From: Streptomyces gobiensis
Lineage (GTDB): Bacteria; Actinomycetota; Actinomycetes; Streptomycetales; Streptomycetaceae
Direction of reading: 5' to 3'
Assembly: GCF_021216675.1 (NCBI RefSeq)
Contig: NZ_CP086120.1
Span: forward strand, 2,338,501 to 2,402,500
DNA length: 64,000 nucleotides
Of the stretch, positions 9,441 to 18,404 are shown in pieces (position 1 is the first letter of the stretch; every line of letters begins with the position of its first letter). The notes under the pieces are model-generated. The model did no database searches, was not told the DNA's origin, and saw only the letters and a list, made by a program, of their open reading frames with translations. The position numbers were made by a program, and so were the translations under genes.

Positions 9441-10338
9441 GCCGTTTCTTTTGGATCACCTCGCTGACCAGATGAAGATGGCGGCGAGGTGGAGTCCGGC
9501 GAGGTAGATGGTGGCGGTCTTGTCGTAGCGGGTGGCCAGGCCGCGCCACTGCTTGAGTCTGTTGATGCAGCGCTCGACCGTGTTGCGCCGCTTGTAGGCG
9601 TCGCGGTCGAAGGCTGGTGGTCTGCCGCCGCGGCTGCCGCGGCGTTTGCGGTTGGCGGCCTGGTCGGCGGGCTGCGGGATCACGGCCCGGATCCCGCGCC
9701 GACGGAGATGGGTCCGGATCGCGCGGGACGAGTAGGCCTTGTCGGCCAGGATCACGTCCGGCGTGATCCTGGGCCGGCCGATTGGCCGGGGCACCCGTAA
9801 GCGGGCCATGACCTCGGGGAATGCGGGTGCGTCACCTGCCTGGCCAGGCGTGATGACGAAGGCCAGGGGCCGGCAGTGGCTGTCCGCGGCGAGGTGGATC
9901 TTGGTGGTCAGTCCGCCGCGGGAGCGTCCGAGGGCATGGTCGTCCGGCTCGCCGGCCGGGGCCCCTTTTGACGGGCCCCGGCGGCGTGCTGGTGGGCTCG
10001 GACGATGGTGGAGTCGACCGCGACGACCCAGTCGAGGTCGCCTTCGGCGTCGGCCTGGGCGAGCAGGGCGGTGAAGACCTTCTCCCAGGTGCCGTCGGCG
10101 GCCCACTTCCGCAGGCGGTTGTGGGCGCCCTTCCACGACCCGAAGTGCTCGGGCAGGTCCATCCACGGTGTCCCGGTGCGGTACTTGAACGCGATCGCGT
10201 CGATCACCTGGCGGTGATCACGCCACCGTCCGCCCCGCTTCGGAGTCCGGTCCGGCAACAACGGCTCGATCCGTGCCCACTGGGCATCAGTCAACGACAC
10301 ACATCAACCAACGATCAGATGATCCGAAGGAAACGGCC
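9440..10338 (-). mobile_element. IS5-family (IS427 group) insertion sequence, 899 bp, complete
   Basis: The ends are imperfect inverted repeats, GGCCGTTTCTTTTGGATCA on the left and GGCCGTTTCCTTCGGATCA reading inward from the right (17 of 19 match). Direct TA duplications flank it at 9438-9439 and 10339-10340. Size, two-frame transposase and TA target match the IS427 group. It lies between soxR and the 3' end of the convergent histidine-kinase gene, and supplies the kinase's present stop codon. All expected parts are present, so it may still be active. Confidence 0.92.
9456..10300 (-). CDS. IS427-type DDE transposase, made by programmed -1 frameshift
   Basis: Two overlapping frames make one protein of about 280 residues. 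Frame one (10300 down to 9908) has the N-terminal DUF4096-like segment (LTDAQWARIEPLLPD) and the first catalytic Asp (VVAVDSTIVRAHQH). Frame two (ending at 9456) has the second Asp (VILADKAYSSR) and the Glu of NTVERCINRLKQWR. At about 9964-9972 the minus strand reads CAAAAGGGG, a slippery A-AAA-GGG site; a -1 shift there joins GARQK to GAPAGEP. The catalytic residues are intact, so I read this as functional rather than broken. Confidence 0.88.
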
Positions 10339-11737
10339 TAGTGCTCTCCGGGAGCTCCGGCGGCGGCGTGGGCGCGCCGGGAAGGCTGAGTACGGCCTCG
10401 GTGCCGCCGCCCGTCGCCGGACGCAGCTCCACCTGGCCGCCCGCCCGCCGCACCGTACGGGCCACGATCGACAGGCCCAGGCCCGAACCGGGCAGGCTCC
10501 GCGCGGCGGGTGAGCGCCAGAAGCGGTCGAAGACATACGGGAGTTCGGCAGCGGGGATGCCGGGACCATGGTCGCGAATCCGCAGCGTGCCCGCCGCCAG
10601 GGTGACCTCGACCGTCCCGCCCGCCGGGCTGAACTTCACCGCGTTGTCCAGCAGATTCACCACGGCGCGCTCCAGCGCCGCCGGTTCGGCCCGTACGTAC
10701 CAGGGGGCCAGCTCCGTCGTGATCGCGATGCCGGTGCCACGCAGCCGGGCCCGCGCCACCGCCCGCTCGGTGGCCTCATGCAGCCCTGTCACCTCCAGCG
10801 GCCCCTGCGCGGGCGCCGCGTCCGGGCGGGACAGCTCCTGCAAGTCCCCGATCAGCGCCGCCAGCTCCGCCAGCTGCGACTTCACCGAGGCCAGCAGCTC
10901 CCGGCGCTCGTCCGGAGGCAGTGCGCGCCCGGTCTCGTCGCTGCGTACCAGCAGATCGATGTTCATCCGCATCGAGGTCAGCGGAGTGCGCAGCTCATGC
11001 CCGGCATCCGCGATCAGCTGCTGCTGCAGCTCCCTGGAGGAGGCAAGCGCCGCCGTCATGGCATTGAACGAGCGCGACAGCCGAGCGATCTCATCATCAC
11101 CCTCAGCCTGAATACGGACCGCCAGGTCCTCCGTGCGGGCGAGGTGCTCCACGGCCTGCGCCAGCCGGTCCACCGGCCGCAGCCCCGCCCGGGCGAGCGC
11201 CACCCCGGCGCCCGCCGCGCCCAGCACGCCCGCCGCAGCCACCAGGCCGAGCACCAGCGCCAGGGTGCTCAGCGATTCATTGACCTCACTCAGCGGCCGG
11301 GCCACCGTCACCGCGGCGTCGGTGTCCTCCAGCCGCCGGGTCAGCGCCCGGTAGGTCACGCCGTCGGCCGCCCGGACATCGTGCACCGCCTCCTCCCGGT
11401 GCCCCAGGGCCACCGCCACATCGTCCGTGCTCACCGCCAGCGGCTGCTGGCCGTAGATGATGCAGCTTCTGCCGTTGCGGTCGACGATCTGCACCGTCGA
11501 CTCAAAGGGGTTGGGGCTGGCCGCCCGTTCCGCCGAGGGCACGGCGGTGCACCGCCCGGCGTCGATCTGCTGGAGCACCACGGCCGTGGGCACCCGGTTC
11601 TTGCGCAGTGCTTCATCCAGCGAGTCAAGCAGCTGCCCACGTACCAGGAACCACGCGGCGGCCGCGCACGCCGCCACCGCCACGGCGACGGCCATCGCCG
11701 TCAGCAGCGCCAGCCGCGCCCGCAGCGGCAGCGTCAC
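10304..11737 (-). CDS. Sensor histidine kinase of an HtrA-linked two-component system
   Basis: A membrane kinase of 477 residues. It has TM1 (about 8-33), an extracytoplasmic sensor of roughly 120 residues, TM2 (about 157-184), a HAMP linker, the H-box with His247 ([12 protein letters not shown]), the N-box [10 protein letters not shown], and G-boxes IRDHGPGIP and GSGLGLSIV. The architecture resembles mycobacterial MprB. Its start overlaps the response-regulator stop by 4 nt. The last residues ([10 protein letters not shown]) are encoded by the insertion sequence; before insertion the protein would have ended about nine residues earlier. The change is distal to the ATPase domain and probably tolerated. 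Confidence 0.9.
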   Translation of the reverse strand: MTLPLRARLALLTAMAVAVAVAACAAAAWFLVRGQLLDSLDEALRKNRVPTAVVLQQIDAGRCTAVPSAERAASPNPFESTVQIVDRNGRSCIIYGQQPLAVSTDDVAVALGHREEAVHDVRAADGVTYRALTRRLEDTDAAVTVARPLSEVNESLSTLALVLGLVAAAGVLGAAGAGVALARAGLRPVDRLAQAVEHLARTEDLAVRIQAEGDDEIARLSRSFNAMTAALASSRELQQQLIADAGHELRTPLTSMRMNIDLLVRSDETGRALPPDERRELLASVKSQLAELAALIGDLQELSRPDAAPAQGPLEVTGLHEATERAVARARLRGTGIAITTELAPWYVRAEPAALERAVVNLLDNAVKFSPAGGTVEVTLAAGTLRIRDHGPGIPAAELPYVFDRFWRSPAARSLPGSGLGLSIVARTVRRAGGQVELRPATGGGTEAVLSLPGAPTPPPELPESTRPFPSDHLIVG

Positions 11738-12426
11738 GCCTCGCCCCTCAGCACATAGCCGACGCCCCGCACCGTCTGCACCAAGCGCGGCTCGCCACCC
11801 GCCTCGGTCTTGCGGCGCAGATACATCACATACACATCCAGCGAGTTGGACGACGGCTCAAAGTCAAAGCCCCATACCGCCTTGAGGATCTGCTCCCGGG
11901 TCAGCACCTGCCGTGGATGCGCCAGCAACAGCTCCAGCAAGGTGTACTCGGTGCGGGTCAGCTCCACCGGGCGCCCGCCCCTGGTCACCTCGCGGGTGGC
12001 GAGGTCCATCCGCAGATCCGCGAAGGACAGCACATCCGAGCCCGCCTCCCCCGTCCGCTGGGCGTAGGAGCTGCGCCGCAGCAGTGCCCGGACCCGGGCC
12101 AGCAGCTCATCCAGTTCAAAGGGCTTGACGAGGTAGTCGTCCGCGCCCGCGTCCAGCCCGGTGACCCGGTCGCCGACCGTATCCCGGGCGGTCAGCATGA
12201 GGATGGGCACGGTCACGCCCTGCGCCCGCAGCCGCCGGGCGGCGGTGAGGCCGTCCATCCGGGGCATCTGCACATCGAGCACGATCAGCTCGGGCGGCTG
12301 GACGGCCACCTTCGCCAGCGCGTCCACTCCATCGACGGCGACCTCGGTCTCGTATCCCTCGAAACCAAGGCTGCGCCGCAGCGCGTCCCGTACCGCGGGC
12401 TCATCGTCGACGATCAGCACACTCAT
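11734..12426 (-). CDS. OmpR-family response regulator
   Basis: A 230-residue regulator. Its receiver domain has the acidic pair in VLIVDDEP, phospho-acceptor Asp51 in [12 protein letters not shown] and the conserved Lys in [11 protein letters not shown]. The winged-helix output domain ends [10 protein letters not shown]. The start ATG at 12426 gives the canonical N-terminus; the longer frame is non-homologous. It lies 16 nt after the protease gene and overlaps the kinase gene by 4 nt, so protease, regulator and kinase are one operon, similar in content to mycobacterial pepD-mprAB. Confidence 0.93.
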   Translation of the reverse strand: MSVLIVDDEPAVRDALRRSLGFEGYETEVAVDGVDALAKVAVQPPELIVLDVQMPRMDGLTAARRLRAQGVTVPILMLTARDTVGDRVTGLDAGADDYLVKPFELDELLARVRALLRRSSYAQRTGEAGSDVLSFADLRMDLATREVTRGGRPVELTRTEYTLLELLLAHPRQVLTREQILKAVWGFDFEPSSNSLDVYVMYLRRKTEAGGEPRLVQTVRGVGYVLRGEA

Positions 12427-12442
12427 GCCCGTGAGTGTGCCA

Positions 12443-13327
12443 TCAGCCTCCGGCACGCAGGTCATCCAGGATCCCCCGCACATCATTGACCGGGATCGCG
12501 AAGCCCAGACCGACGCTTCCCGCATCCCCCTGGGGGCCGGACGAGGAGCCGACCATCGCGGAGTTGATCCCGATGACCTCACCCTTCATATTCACCAGCG
12601 CACCACCGGAGTTGCCGGGGTTCAGAGAGGCATCGGTCTGGATGGCCTGGTACGTGGTCGTCTGCGAGCCCACCTCGCCGTTGTACTGGCCACCGCCGAA
12701 CTCAAACGGCCAGCGGTCGTTCCGCCGCTCGCGTGGGTCCTGCTCCTTCTTGACGGTCACATCGCGGTCCTTGGCCGAGACGATGCCGCTGGTGACCGAG
12801 CCGGTCAGCCCCTCGGGTGAGCCGATAGCGACAACCTGGTCGCCCACCTGCACGGAGTCCGAGTCACCGAGCGTCGCGGGCGTCAGGTCGCCCGCCCCGG
12901 CCACCTTGATCAGCGCCATATCCAGATCGGCGTCCGTCCCCACGATGGCCGCGTTCGCGGTCTTGCCATCGCTGAACCTCACCTGGATCTGGCTGGCTCC
13001 GGCGACGACGTGGTTGTTGGTCAGTATCTCGCCGTCCTTGGAGATCACCACCCCGGATCCGGTAGCGGAACCGGTCTTGACCTCCACCACGCTGGGACTG
13101 ACCGCCTTGGCCACGTCGGCTACGGTGCCGCCGGTGCTGACGTTGGTCCCGGTGGCCCCGGCCACCGCCGAGGTCCCGCTGCCCGGGGCGCCGCCGCCCC
13201 AGGCCTGCCCCACGAGCGTGGCGGTCCCACCGCCGACGGCGGCGGCCGCGATGGCGACGGCGGCGAGCAACGCGACCGGCTTACGCGCCTTGCGCGGCTC
13301 CTGCGGATAAGTGCTGTATTCGCTCAT
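12443..13327 (-). CDS. Membrane-anchored HtrA/DegP-like serine protease lacking a PDZ domain
   Basis: A 294-residue cell-surface protease. After a short cytoplasmic tail comes one membrane segment (about 18-42) and a Gly/Thr linker. The trypsin-like domain has His in [10 protein letters not shown], Asp in [11 protein letters not shown] and nucleophilic Ser in [11 protein letters not shown]. The sequence ends just after [15 protein letters not shown], where other HtrA proteins continue into a PDZ domain, so substrate selection must differ. First gene of the operon with the two-component system; the pair probably senses envelope stress. Confidence 0.9.
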   Translation of the reverse strand: MSEYSTYPQEPRKARKPVALLAAVAIAAAAVGGGTATLVGQAWGGGAPGSGTSAVAGATGTNVSTGGTVADVAKAVSPSVVEVKTGSATGSGVVISKDGEILTNNHVVAGASQIQVRFSDGKTANAAIVGTDADLDMALIKVAGAGDLTPATLGDSDSVQVGDQVVAIGSPEGLTGSVTSGIVSAKDRDVTVKKEQDPRERRNDRWPFEFGGGQYNGEVGSQTTTYQAIQTDASLNPGNSGGALVNMKGEVIGINSAMVGSSSGPQGDAGSVGLGFAIPVNDVRGILDDLRAGG

Positions 13328-13940
13328 GCCACGACTGTCGGTCGCCCGGATGAGAATTCCCTGAGACCCGGCTAAGAGCTGAGTGGTTTCCCCGATACGA
13401 CATGCGGCTCCGCCGCGCGGCGGGACTTCACCCCGGCTGCGGGGTGCCGTGGGTGGGTTCCCCCGTATCCCGCCCCTTCCCAGCTGTACCGATATGCGGC
13501 TCCACCGCGTGGCGGGGCTTCACCCCGGGGCCCGGGGTTGGGCGAGTGCGGGCCGGTGGCCGGGTGTTGTGCCCACCCACAGCCCCTCGCGGGGCTGCGA
13601 GTGCCCACAACACTGGTGTGGGCCGAGTGCCCACACCACGCGACGGCGCGAGTGCCCACAACGGGTGTGAGGGGGTGGGGAGGGGTGGGTTGTTCCGGAC
13701 GCTTGCCCGTGATTTGTGGGCCGACACACACCCCACCGGCCAACTCAACGTAACCGCGCGTCGGGCCGTAAATCATGGGTCCGGAACGGCCCACCCCGGA
13801 CCACCCCCGACCCACCCACCGGCAGAAGGCGGGGCGACGCAACGTCACGCCTCAACGGGTGGGCGGGCGGGCATAAACCACCCACGGCGGGAAAGCCAGC
13901 AACGTAAGGCCGGGCAGCAGCCTGCTCACCCGCAGCCTGC
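13328..13940. repeat. Intergenic dispersed-repeat region (copy B)
   Basis: A gene-free stretch of about 610 nt. It contains two tandem versions of a GATATGCGGCTCC-type unit (13393 and 13490), the TTGTGCCCACCCACAGCCCC / GGGGCTGCGAGTGCCCACAA pair (13565-13613) shared with 47.2 kb, and further short GAGTGCCCACA repeats to 13663. From 13667 it shares about 200 nt with 43.3 kb, including a long inverted repeat listed separately. The promoter of the protease operon must be at its left edge; no other gene is visible. Confidence 0.75.
13692..13787. repeat. 96-bp long inverted repeat, copy 1
   Basis: The arms begin GTTCCGGACGCTTGCCCGTG and end with the complementary CATGGGTCCGGAAC. The inner parts (ATTTGTGGGCCGAC and GTCGGGCCGTAAAT) also pair with few mismatches. 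A loop of about 34 nt separates them. A second copy of the same length is at 43330-43425. It could fold as one long hairpin RNA or be a non-autonomous mobile repeat; no terminal direct repeat was recognised. Confidence 0.7.
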
Positions 13941-14963
13941 TCACCCGCAGCCGCAGGACCGCCGTACCACCAGCGCCGACGGAAACTGCCGCAGCCGCTC
14001 GCGCCGCGAGTTGACGGCCCGCAGCCCATCGTCCAGGACAAGATCCACCGCCGCCCGCGCCATCGCCGACCGGTCCGAGGCGACCGTGGTCAGCGGTGGA
14101 TCGGTGAGCGCCGCTTCCTTCACATCGTCAAAACCGGCCACCGCCAGCTCACCGGGCACATCCACCCGTAGCTCGCGGGCCGCCCGCAGCACACCGATCG
14201 CCTGGTCATCCGTCGCGCAGACGATCGCCGGGGGCCGCTGTGGACCGGCGAGCAGGTCAAGGGCGACCCGGTAGGCGTCATAGCGGTTGTACGGGGCCTG
14301 GAACAGCCGCCCCTCTGTCGACCGCCCGGCTTCCCGCATGGCGCGCCGCCAGCCCTCGACGTGGTCGGTGACCGGGTCGCCGATGACCGGCGTCGACTCC
14401 ACGCCACCGAGGCACGCGACGTACTCATGGCCGTGTTCCAGCAGATGCCGGGTGGCGAGCTGCGCGCCGCCCACGTCATCCGTCACGACGGCGACATCGT
14501 CAATCGCGTCGGGCCGCCGGTGCAGCAGCACCACCCGGGCGTCCCAGGCGTCGATCTCCGCGGCGGCGTGCTCGCTGGGGCCCTGGCTGACCAGGATCAG
14601 TCCCGCGACCCGCATGCCGAGGAAGGCGCGCAGATAGTGCACCTCGCGCTCGTCGATGTAGTCGGAGTTTCCGACGAGCACCATTTTTCCGCGCTCGGCG
14701 GCGGCCTGCTCCACCGCGTGCGCCATCTCGCCGAAGAAGGGCTGCCGGGCATCCGGAACGATCATGCCTATCAGGTCGGTGCGACGTGAGGCCATCGCCT
14801 GCGCCACTCGGTCCGGCCGGTACCCCAGCTCCTTGATCGCGGCGAGCACTCGATCCCGGGTCGCCGGTGCCACCGGCCTGGGGCCGTTGTTGATCACATA
14901 GCTGACTACCGCGGTCGAGGTACCCGCCAGCCTTGCCACATCGTCCCGCGTCACCTTGGCCAC
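13941..14963 (-). CDS. LacI-family transcriptional regulator
   Basis: A 340-residue repressor-type protein. An N-terminal helix-turn-helix ([20 protein letters not shown]) and hinge helix lead to a periplasmic-binding-protein-like effector domain ([51 protein letters not shown]). The ligand is unknown; it is not next to sugar-transport genes. It ends with a Cys-Gly-Cys-Gly tail. It is encoded beside glnR on the same strand with a 24-nt gap. Confidence 0.9.
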   Translation of the reverse strand: MAKVTRDDVARLAGTSTAVVSYVINNGPRPVAPATRDRVLAAIKELGYRPDRVAQAMASRRTDLIGMIVPDARQPFFGEMAHAVEQAAAERGKMVLVGNSDYIDEREVHYLRAFLGMRVAGLILVSQGPSEHAAAEIDAWDARVVLLHRRPDAIDDVAVVTDDVGGAQLATRHLLEHGHEYVACLGGVESTPVIGDPVTDHVEGWRRAMREAGRSTEGRLFQAPYNRYDAYRVALDLLAGPQRPPAIVCATDDQAIGVLRAARELRVDVPGELAVAGFDDVKEAALTDPPLTTVASDRSAMARAAVDLVLDDGLRAVNSRRERLRQFPSALVVRRSCGCG

Positions 14964-14987
14964 GCCGGGCAGTCTACGCGGGATGCG

Positions 14988-15788
14988 TCACCTCTTCGCG
15001 GGGCGTGAGGCGTCGGGCCGTACGCCCTCGACCGCATCCTGCGCGAGCCGTTCGGCCGCCTCGGTCACCGCCTTGGCCTCGGCTTTCGCCTTCTTGGCCT
15101 CAGCGGACTTCTCGGGCTTCTCCGGGGTGACGAAGCGGTAACCGACATTACGGACGGTGCCGATCAGCGACTCATGCTCCGGGCCGAGCTTGGCCCGGAG
15201 CCGCCGTACGTGCACATCCACCGTCCGGGTGCCGCCGAAGTAGTCATAGCCCCAGACCTCCTGGAGCAGCTGGGCCCGGGTGAAGACCCGGCCCGGGTGC
15301 TGGGCCAGATACTTCAGCAGCTCGAACTCCTTGAAGGTCAGATCCAGCACCCGGCCCTTGAGCTTGGCGCTGTAGGTGGCCTCGTCCACGGACAGATCAC
15401 CGTTGCGGATCTCCATCGGGCTGTCGTCGACCGAGATCTGCTGCCGCCCCATGGCGAGCCGCAGCCGGGCCTCGACCTCCGCCGGGCCGGCGGTGTCGAG
15501 CATGACGTCGTCCACCCCCCAGTCCGCGGTGACGGCGGCGAGCCCGCCCTCGGTCACAATCAGCACCAGTGGGCAGCCAGGCCCGGTGGAGCGCAGCAGC
15601 TGGCAGAGTGAGCGCACCTGGGGCAGGTCGCGGCGACCGTCGATGAGGATGACATCGGCGCCCGGGGTGTCGACGAGCGCCGGCCCCTCGGCCGGGGCGA
15701 CCCGGACGTTGTGCAGGAGGAGCCCCAGCGCGGGCAGCACCTCGGTCGAAGGCTGGAGGGCGTTGGTCAGGAGGAGTAGCGAGCTCAT
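14988..15788 (-). CDS. glnR: Nitrogen-metabolism regulator GlnR
   Basis: Global regulator of nitrogen assimilation (glutamine synthetases, ammonium transport, nitrate use). The 266-residue protein has an OmpR-like N-terminal receiver ([20 protein letters not shown], with [12 protein letters not shown]) and a C-terminal winged helix ([32 protein letters not shown]). As in other GlnR proteins no partner kinase is adjacent. A charged Lys/Ala/Glu tail follows the DNA-binding domain. The start ATG at 15788 gives the standard N-terminus, with GGAAGG upstream; the long upstream frame is spurious. Confidence 0.95.
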   Translation of the reverse strand: MSSLLLLTNALQPSTEVLPALGLLLHNVRVAPAEGPALVDTPGADVILIDGRRDLPQVRSLCQLLRSTGPGCPLVLIVTEGGLAAVTADWGVDDVMLDTAGPAEVEARLRLAMGRQQISVDDSPMEIRNGDLSVDEATYSAKLKGRVLDLTFKEFELLKYLAQHPGRVFTRAQLLQEVWGYDYFGGTRTVDVHVRRLRAKLGPEHESLIGTVRNVGYRFVTPEKPEKSAEAKKAKAEAKAVTEAAERLAQDAVEGVRPDASRPAKR

Positions 15789-16071
15789 GACGGTGAGTTC
15801 CTTCCTCGGTCCCATCGAGGACGAATGGCGGCACTGCTTCGTACGGCGGCCTGAAAGCACAAAAGGACCCGGAGGCGACGCTGCCCGGATCCTTCTTACC
15901 GAGCAGGATAGCCCACTCGGGTACCAAGGGGCAGAGCGAGATGGGTCACGCCCTGCGGATATGAGCCGCACAGGGGGCGCACAGAAGCGCGGAGCAGGGC
16001 GCACCCGGCGATGCAGCGGTGCCTCGACGGGCCATCATGGTGGGGCCACATCACACGGCTGGGAGACATCA
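15789..16071. other. Divergent intergenic region between glnR and moaD
   Basis: This region of 283 nt holds no credible gene. It must carry the promoters of both glnR and the moaD operon. The GlnR regulon motif (gTnAc-n6-GaAAc) was looked for and not found convincingly. Confidence 0.5.
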
Positions 16072-16341
16072 ATGCCCGCACAAGGGACCATCCGCTACTG
16101 GGCCGCGGCCAAGGCCGCGGCCGGCGTCGCGGAGGAGAGCTATGAAGCCGCTACGCTCGCCGAAGCGCTCGACACCGCCCGTGCGCGGCACACCGAACGG
16201 CCGGACTTCGCGCGAGTCCTGCTGCGGTGCTCCTTCCTGGTGGACGGCGACCCGGTCGGCACCCGCCCGCATGACGCGGTCCGGCTGACCGAGGGCGGCA
16301 CGGTCGAGGTGCTCCCGCCGTTCGCAGGAGGATCCCGGTGA
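16072..16341 (+). CDS. MoaD/ThiS-family ubiquitin-like sulphur-carrier protein
   Basis: An 89-residue beta-grasp protein (GTIRYWAAAKAAAGVAEESY near the start, TVEVLPPFAGG near the end). MoaD-type proteins donate sulphur through a C-terminal Gly-Gly thiocarboxylate. Here two residues, Ser-Arg, follow the Gly-Gly, so either a protease must trim it or it is not a carrier. The bases encoding Ala-Gly-Gly (GCAGGAGGA) also form the ribosome-binding site of the next gene, whose GTG overlaps the stop codon by 4 nt. The other molybdopterin genes are absent here. Confidence 0.82.
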   Translation: MPAQGTIRYWAAAKAAAGVAEESYEAATLAEALDTARARHTERPDFARVLLRCSFLVDGDPVGTRPHDAVRLTEGGTVEVLPPFAGGSR

Positions 16342-17234
16342 CGTATCCCAGCAGCCCGTACGACCCCTACGGCCACCGCCGGCCACAGCCACCACCCGCC
16401 CCCACCAGCAGCACCAACAGCCCCGATACGGCCTACCTGCCGCCCCAGCCAGGCGCGGGCACCGGCCGCCGCCGCAAGCCCGCCGCTCCGGCGGCCCGTG
16501 CCGGCAGCCCGATCATCGCGCCCGGCCTCCAGCCCGCCGCCGTCACCGCCGTACTCGCCGCCCTGCTCGCGCTCACCGCACCGCTGGACCGCCTCGCACT
16601 CACCGTGGCTGTCGTCCTGCTTCAGGCGGTCACCGCCGCGGGCTGGTACCGGCTGAACGGCATGTGGCCCGCCCGGCAGGGCATCGCCCTCGCCTTCCTC
16701 GCGGGCGTCACCGCTGATATCGCCCTGCTGACCGCCAGCCGCGCGCACGCCGCCACCGCGGTTCTCGGCTCGCTCGGCATCTGGGTGCTGCTGATCCTCG
16801 TCCTCCAGCTCCGCAACCACAGCTCCCCCGACGAGCGGCTGTACGCGCTCACCGCCGCCGTTGGCTCTACGGTCCTCACGGTGCTCGCCGCTGCCTATCT
16901 GGCGGCCGCCGCCGTCACCACCGACGCGGTGATCACCGGCGTGGCCGCCGTCGCCGTGGCCGCCCTCGCCCGCGCACTGCCGCTGCCGTCGTTCGTCTCC
17001 GCCGCCATCGCCCTGCTGGCCGCCACCGGCGCGGGCATCACCGCAGGCCAGCTCACGGGCCTGGGCACCTCCGGCGCGCTCCTGGGGCTGGCCACCGGCG
17101 GCTGTGCCCTGCTCGGTCTCCGGGTCGCCAGCTATGACTTCCCGTCCCGCTTCGTCCATATGACCGCGGGGGTCGCCCTGCCGCTCGCCGTCGCCGCCCC
17201 GGCCGTGTACGTACTCGGACGCGCGCTCGGCTGA
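16338..17234 (+). CDS. Polytopic membrane protein of unknown function
   Basis: A 298-residue protein. It has a Pro/Ser/Thr-rich cytoplasmic N-terminus of about 50 residues followed by about eight hydrophobic segments rich in Ala, Leu and Val, the first near residue 62 (ILAALLALTAP region) and the last at the C-terminus (VALPLAVAAPAVYVLGRAL). No catalytic motif was recognised. The GTG start overlaps the moaD stop (GTGA), so the two are translationally coupled. It is probably a conserved Streptomyces integral membrane protein; I propose no function. Confidence 0.75.
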   Translation: MTYPSSPYDPYGHRRPQPPPAPTSSTNSPDTAYLPPQPGAGTGRRRKPAAPAARAGSPIIAPGLQPAAVTAVLAALLALTAPLDRLALTVAVVLLQAVTAAGWYRLNGMWPARQGIALAFLAGVTADIALLTASRAHAATAVLGSLGIWVLLILVLQLRNHSSPDERLYALTAAVGSTVLTVLAAAYLAAAAVTTDAVITGVAAVAVAALARALPLPSFVSAAIALLAATGAGITAGQLTGLGTSGALLGLATGGCALLGLRVASYDFPSRFVHMTAGVALPLAVAAPAVYVLGRALG

Positions 17235-17295
17235 GCGTACGCCGATAGATCACGATAGGATTACGGAGCGTCAACCCAGAGGGGACCCGGAACCC

Positions 17296-17997
17296 ATGCG
17301 AGCGCTCCGTATCACGTTGATCGTCCTGCTCGTGCTGGGCGGACTGCTCATCGGCGCCGACCGGCTCGGGGCGAAGCTCACCGAGGACAAGATCGCCGAC
17401 GAGATCAAGTCCTCGCAGAACGCCAGGGATGTGTCGGTCTCCATCCACGGCTTCCCCTTTCTCACCCAGGTCGCGGTCAAGAAGCTGAACTCGGTCGACG
17501 TGGAGCTCACCGGGGTGACCGCCGACAACGGCGAACGCAGCATCCGGGTGTCGGAGTTCGATATCCACGCCAAGGACGTCCGGCTCTCGGACAACTTCTC
17601 CACCGCCGTCGCCGACCGGGCCACCGGCACCGCGCGCCTCTCCTACCCGGACCTCTCGGACGCCGCCGATGAAGGCGTCCGGGTCAGCTACGGCGGCAAG
17701 ACCCAGGCGGGCAAGGGCAAGGTGAAGGTCACCGTAGGGGTGGAGCTGTTCGGTCGCACCCTTGAGCATTCCACCACCAGCACGGTCAGCGTGGAGAAGG
17801 GCGACACGATCCGGCTGCGTGCCGACGTCATCCCAGGTGCCGAGATTCCGGGCCTGGAGGACCTGGTACGGGACAAGATCGACTACACCCGGAAGATCGA
17901 GGGTCTGCCCGAGGGTGTCAGGCTTGAGGGGATCGAGCCGACCAGGGATGGCGTAAACGTGCGCTTCTCGGGTACGAACGTCAAGGTCACCAGCTAA
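17296..17997 (+). CDS. LmeA-like phospholipid-binding protein (DUF2993)
   Basis: A 233-residue exported protein. An N-terminal signal or anchor (ITLIVLLVLGGLLIGADRL) is followed by a DUF2993 domain whose start VSVSIHGFPFLTQV is diagnostic, ending in repeated beta strands (GVNVRFSGTNVKVTS). LmeA in mycobacteria is a periplasmic lipid-binding protein involved in lipomannan elongation; streptomycetes lack that polymer, so the cargo here is unknown. The ATG start follows GGGGACC. Confidence 0.85.
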   Translation: MRALRITLIVLLVLGGLLIGADRLGAKLTEDKIADEIKSSQNARDVSVSIHGFPFLTQVAVKKLNSVDVELTGVTADNGERSIRVSEFDIHAKDVRLSDNFSTAVADRATGTARLSYPDLSDAADEGVRVSYGGKTQAGKGKVKVTVGVELFGRTLEHSTTSTVSVEKGDTIRLRADVIPGAEIPGLEDLVRDKIDYTRKIEGLPEGVRLEGIEPTRDGVNVRFSGTNVKVTS

Positions 17998-18144
17998 GAG
18001 ACGTATGTCCCACGATCCGAGACGCCCAGTCCGCCGGGTCAACGCCACCACCGTGCCACGCCCCCACCACCCCCTGACACATCCGCGCCGCCTCCCCTCG
18101 CATCCCACATGCCAGACGATCTCGTCTCGCCATTCGGAACGCCG

Positions 18145-18174
18145 GTGACACACACCCCGCCCCCTCCTTACGAT
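18145..18174 (+). promoter_or_regulatory. Promoter of the sulphurtransferase leader
   Basis: A GTGACA -35 box (18145) and TACGAT -10 box (18169) are separated by 18 nt. The -10 ends seven bases before the leader-peptide ATG, so the transcript probably starts at that ATG. Confidence 0.6.
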
Positions 18175-18181
18175 CGTCGGT

Positions 18182-18265
18182 ATGAAGCGACAGGCGGATC
18201 TCACGAAGCGACGGGCAGTCGATCTGTGCCGCGTCTCCGCCATGCTCTGTCGCCCCGCCGTCTAA
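18182..18265 (+). CDS. 27-residue cysteine-rich leader peptide (attenuator uORF)
   Basis: The frame reads MKRQADLTKRRAVDLCRV, then SAMLCRPAV and a TAA stop. This closely resembles the short 'putative leader peptides' found before sulphur-assimilation genes in Streptomyces, with two cysteines close together near the end. In mycobacteria similar uORFs sense cysteine by ribosome stalling. It lies 139 nt before the sulphurtransferase gene and starts seven bases after a -10 box. I infer that stalling on Cys codons when cysteine is scarce changes the downstream RNA fold and raises expression. Confidence 0.8.
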   Translation: MKRQADLTKRRAVDLCRVSAMLCRPAV

Positions 18266-18404
18266 CGGCTGGCCGCCAGGCGCATTGCGCGCGCTGAACT
18301 CACAGCCGCCTCATCCCACCTTTCCGCGCCGCACAGCGCTGTGTGTGCGACCACGCGCATCCGCACACACCCCCACCCACCGCATCCGCTCCGGAGGAGA
18401 TTCC
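18266..18404 (+). promoter_or_regulatory. Candidate attenuator between leader peptide and sulphurtransferase gene
   Basis: This 139-nt transcribed spacer holds several short GC-rich inverted sequences (for example GGCGCATTGCGCGCGC and CGCACAGCGCTGTGTGTGCG) that could form alternative hairpins. It ends in the strong site GGAGGAG before the sulphurtransferase ATG. Its role is inferred from its position. Confidence 0.4.

Noticed and set aside
15789-16071. GlnR self-binding site upstream of glnR
   Set aside because: No sequence close to the gTnAc-n6-GaAAc pattern was found.
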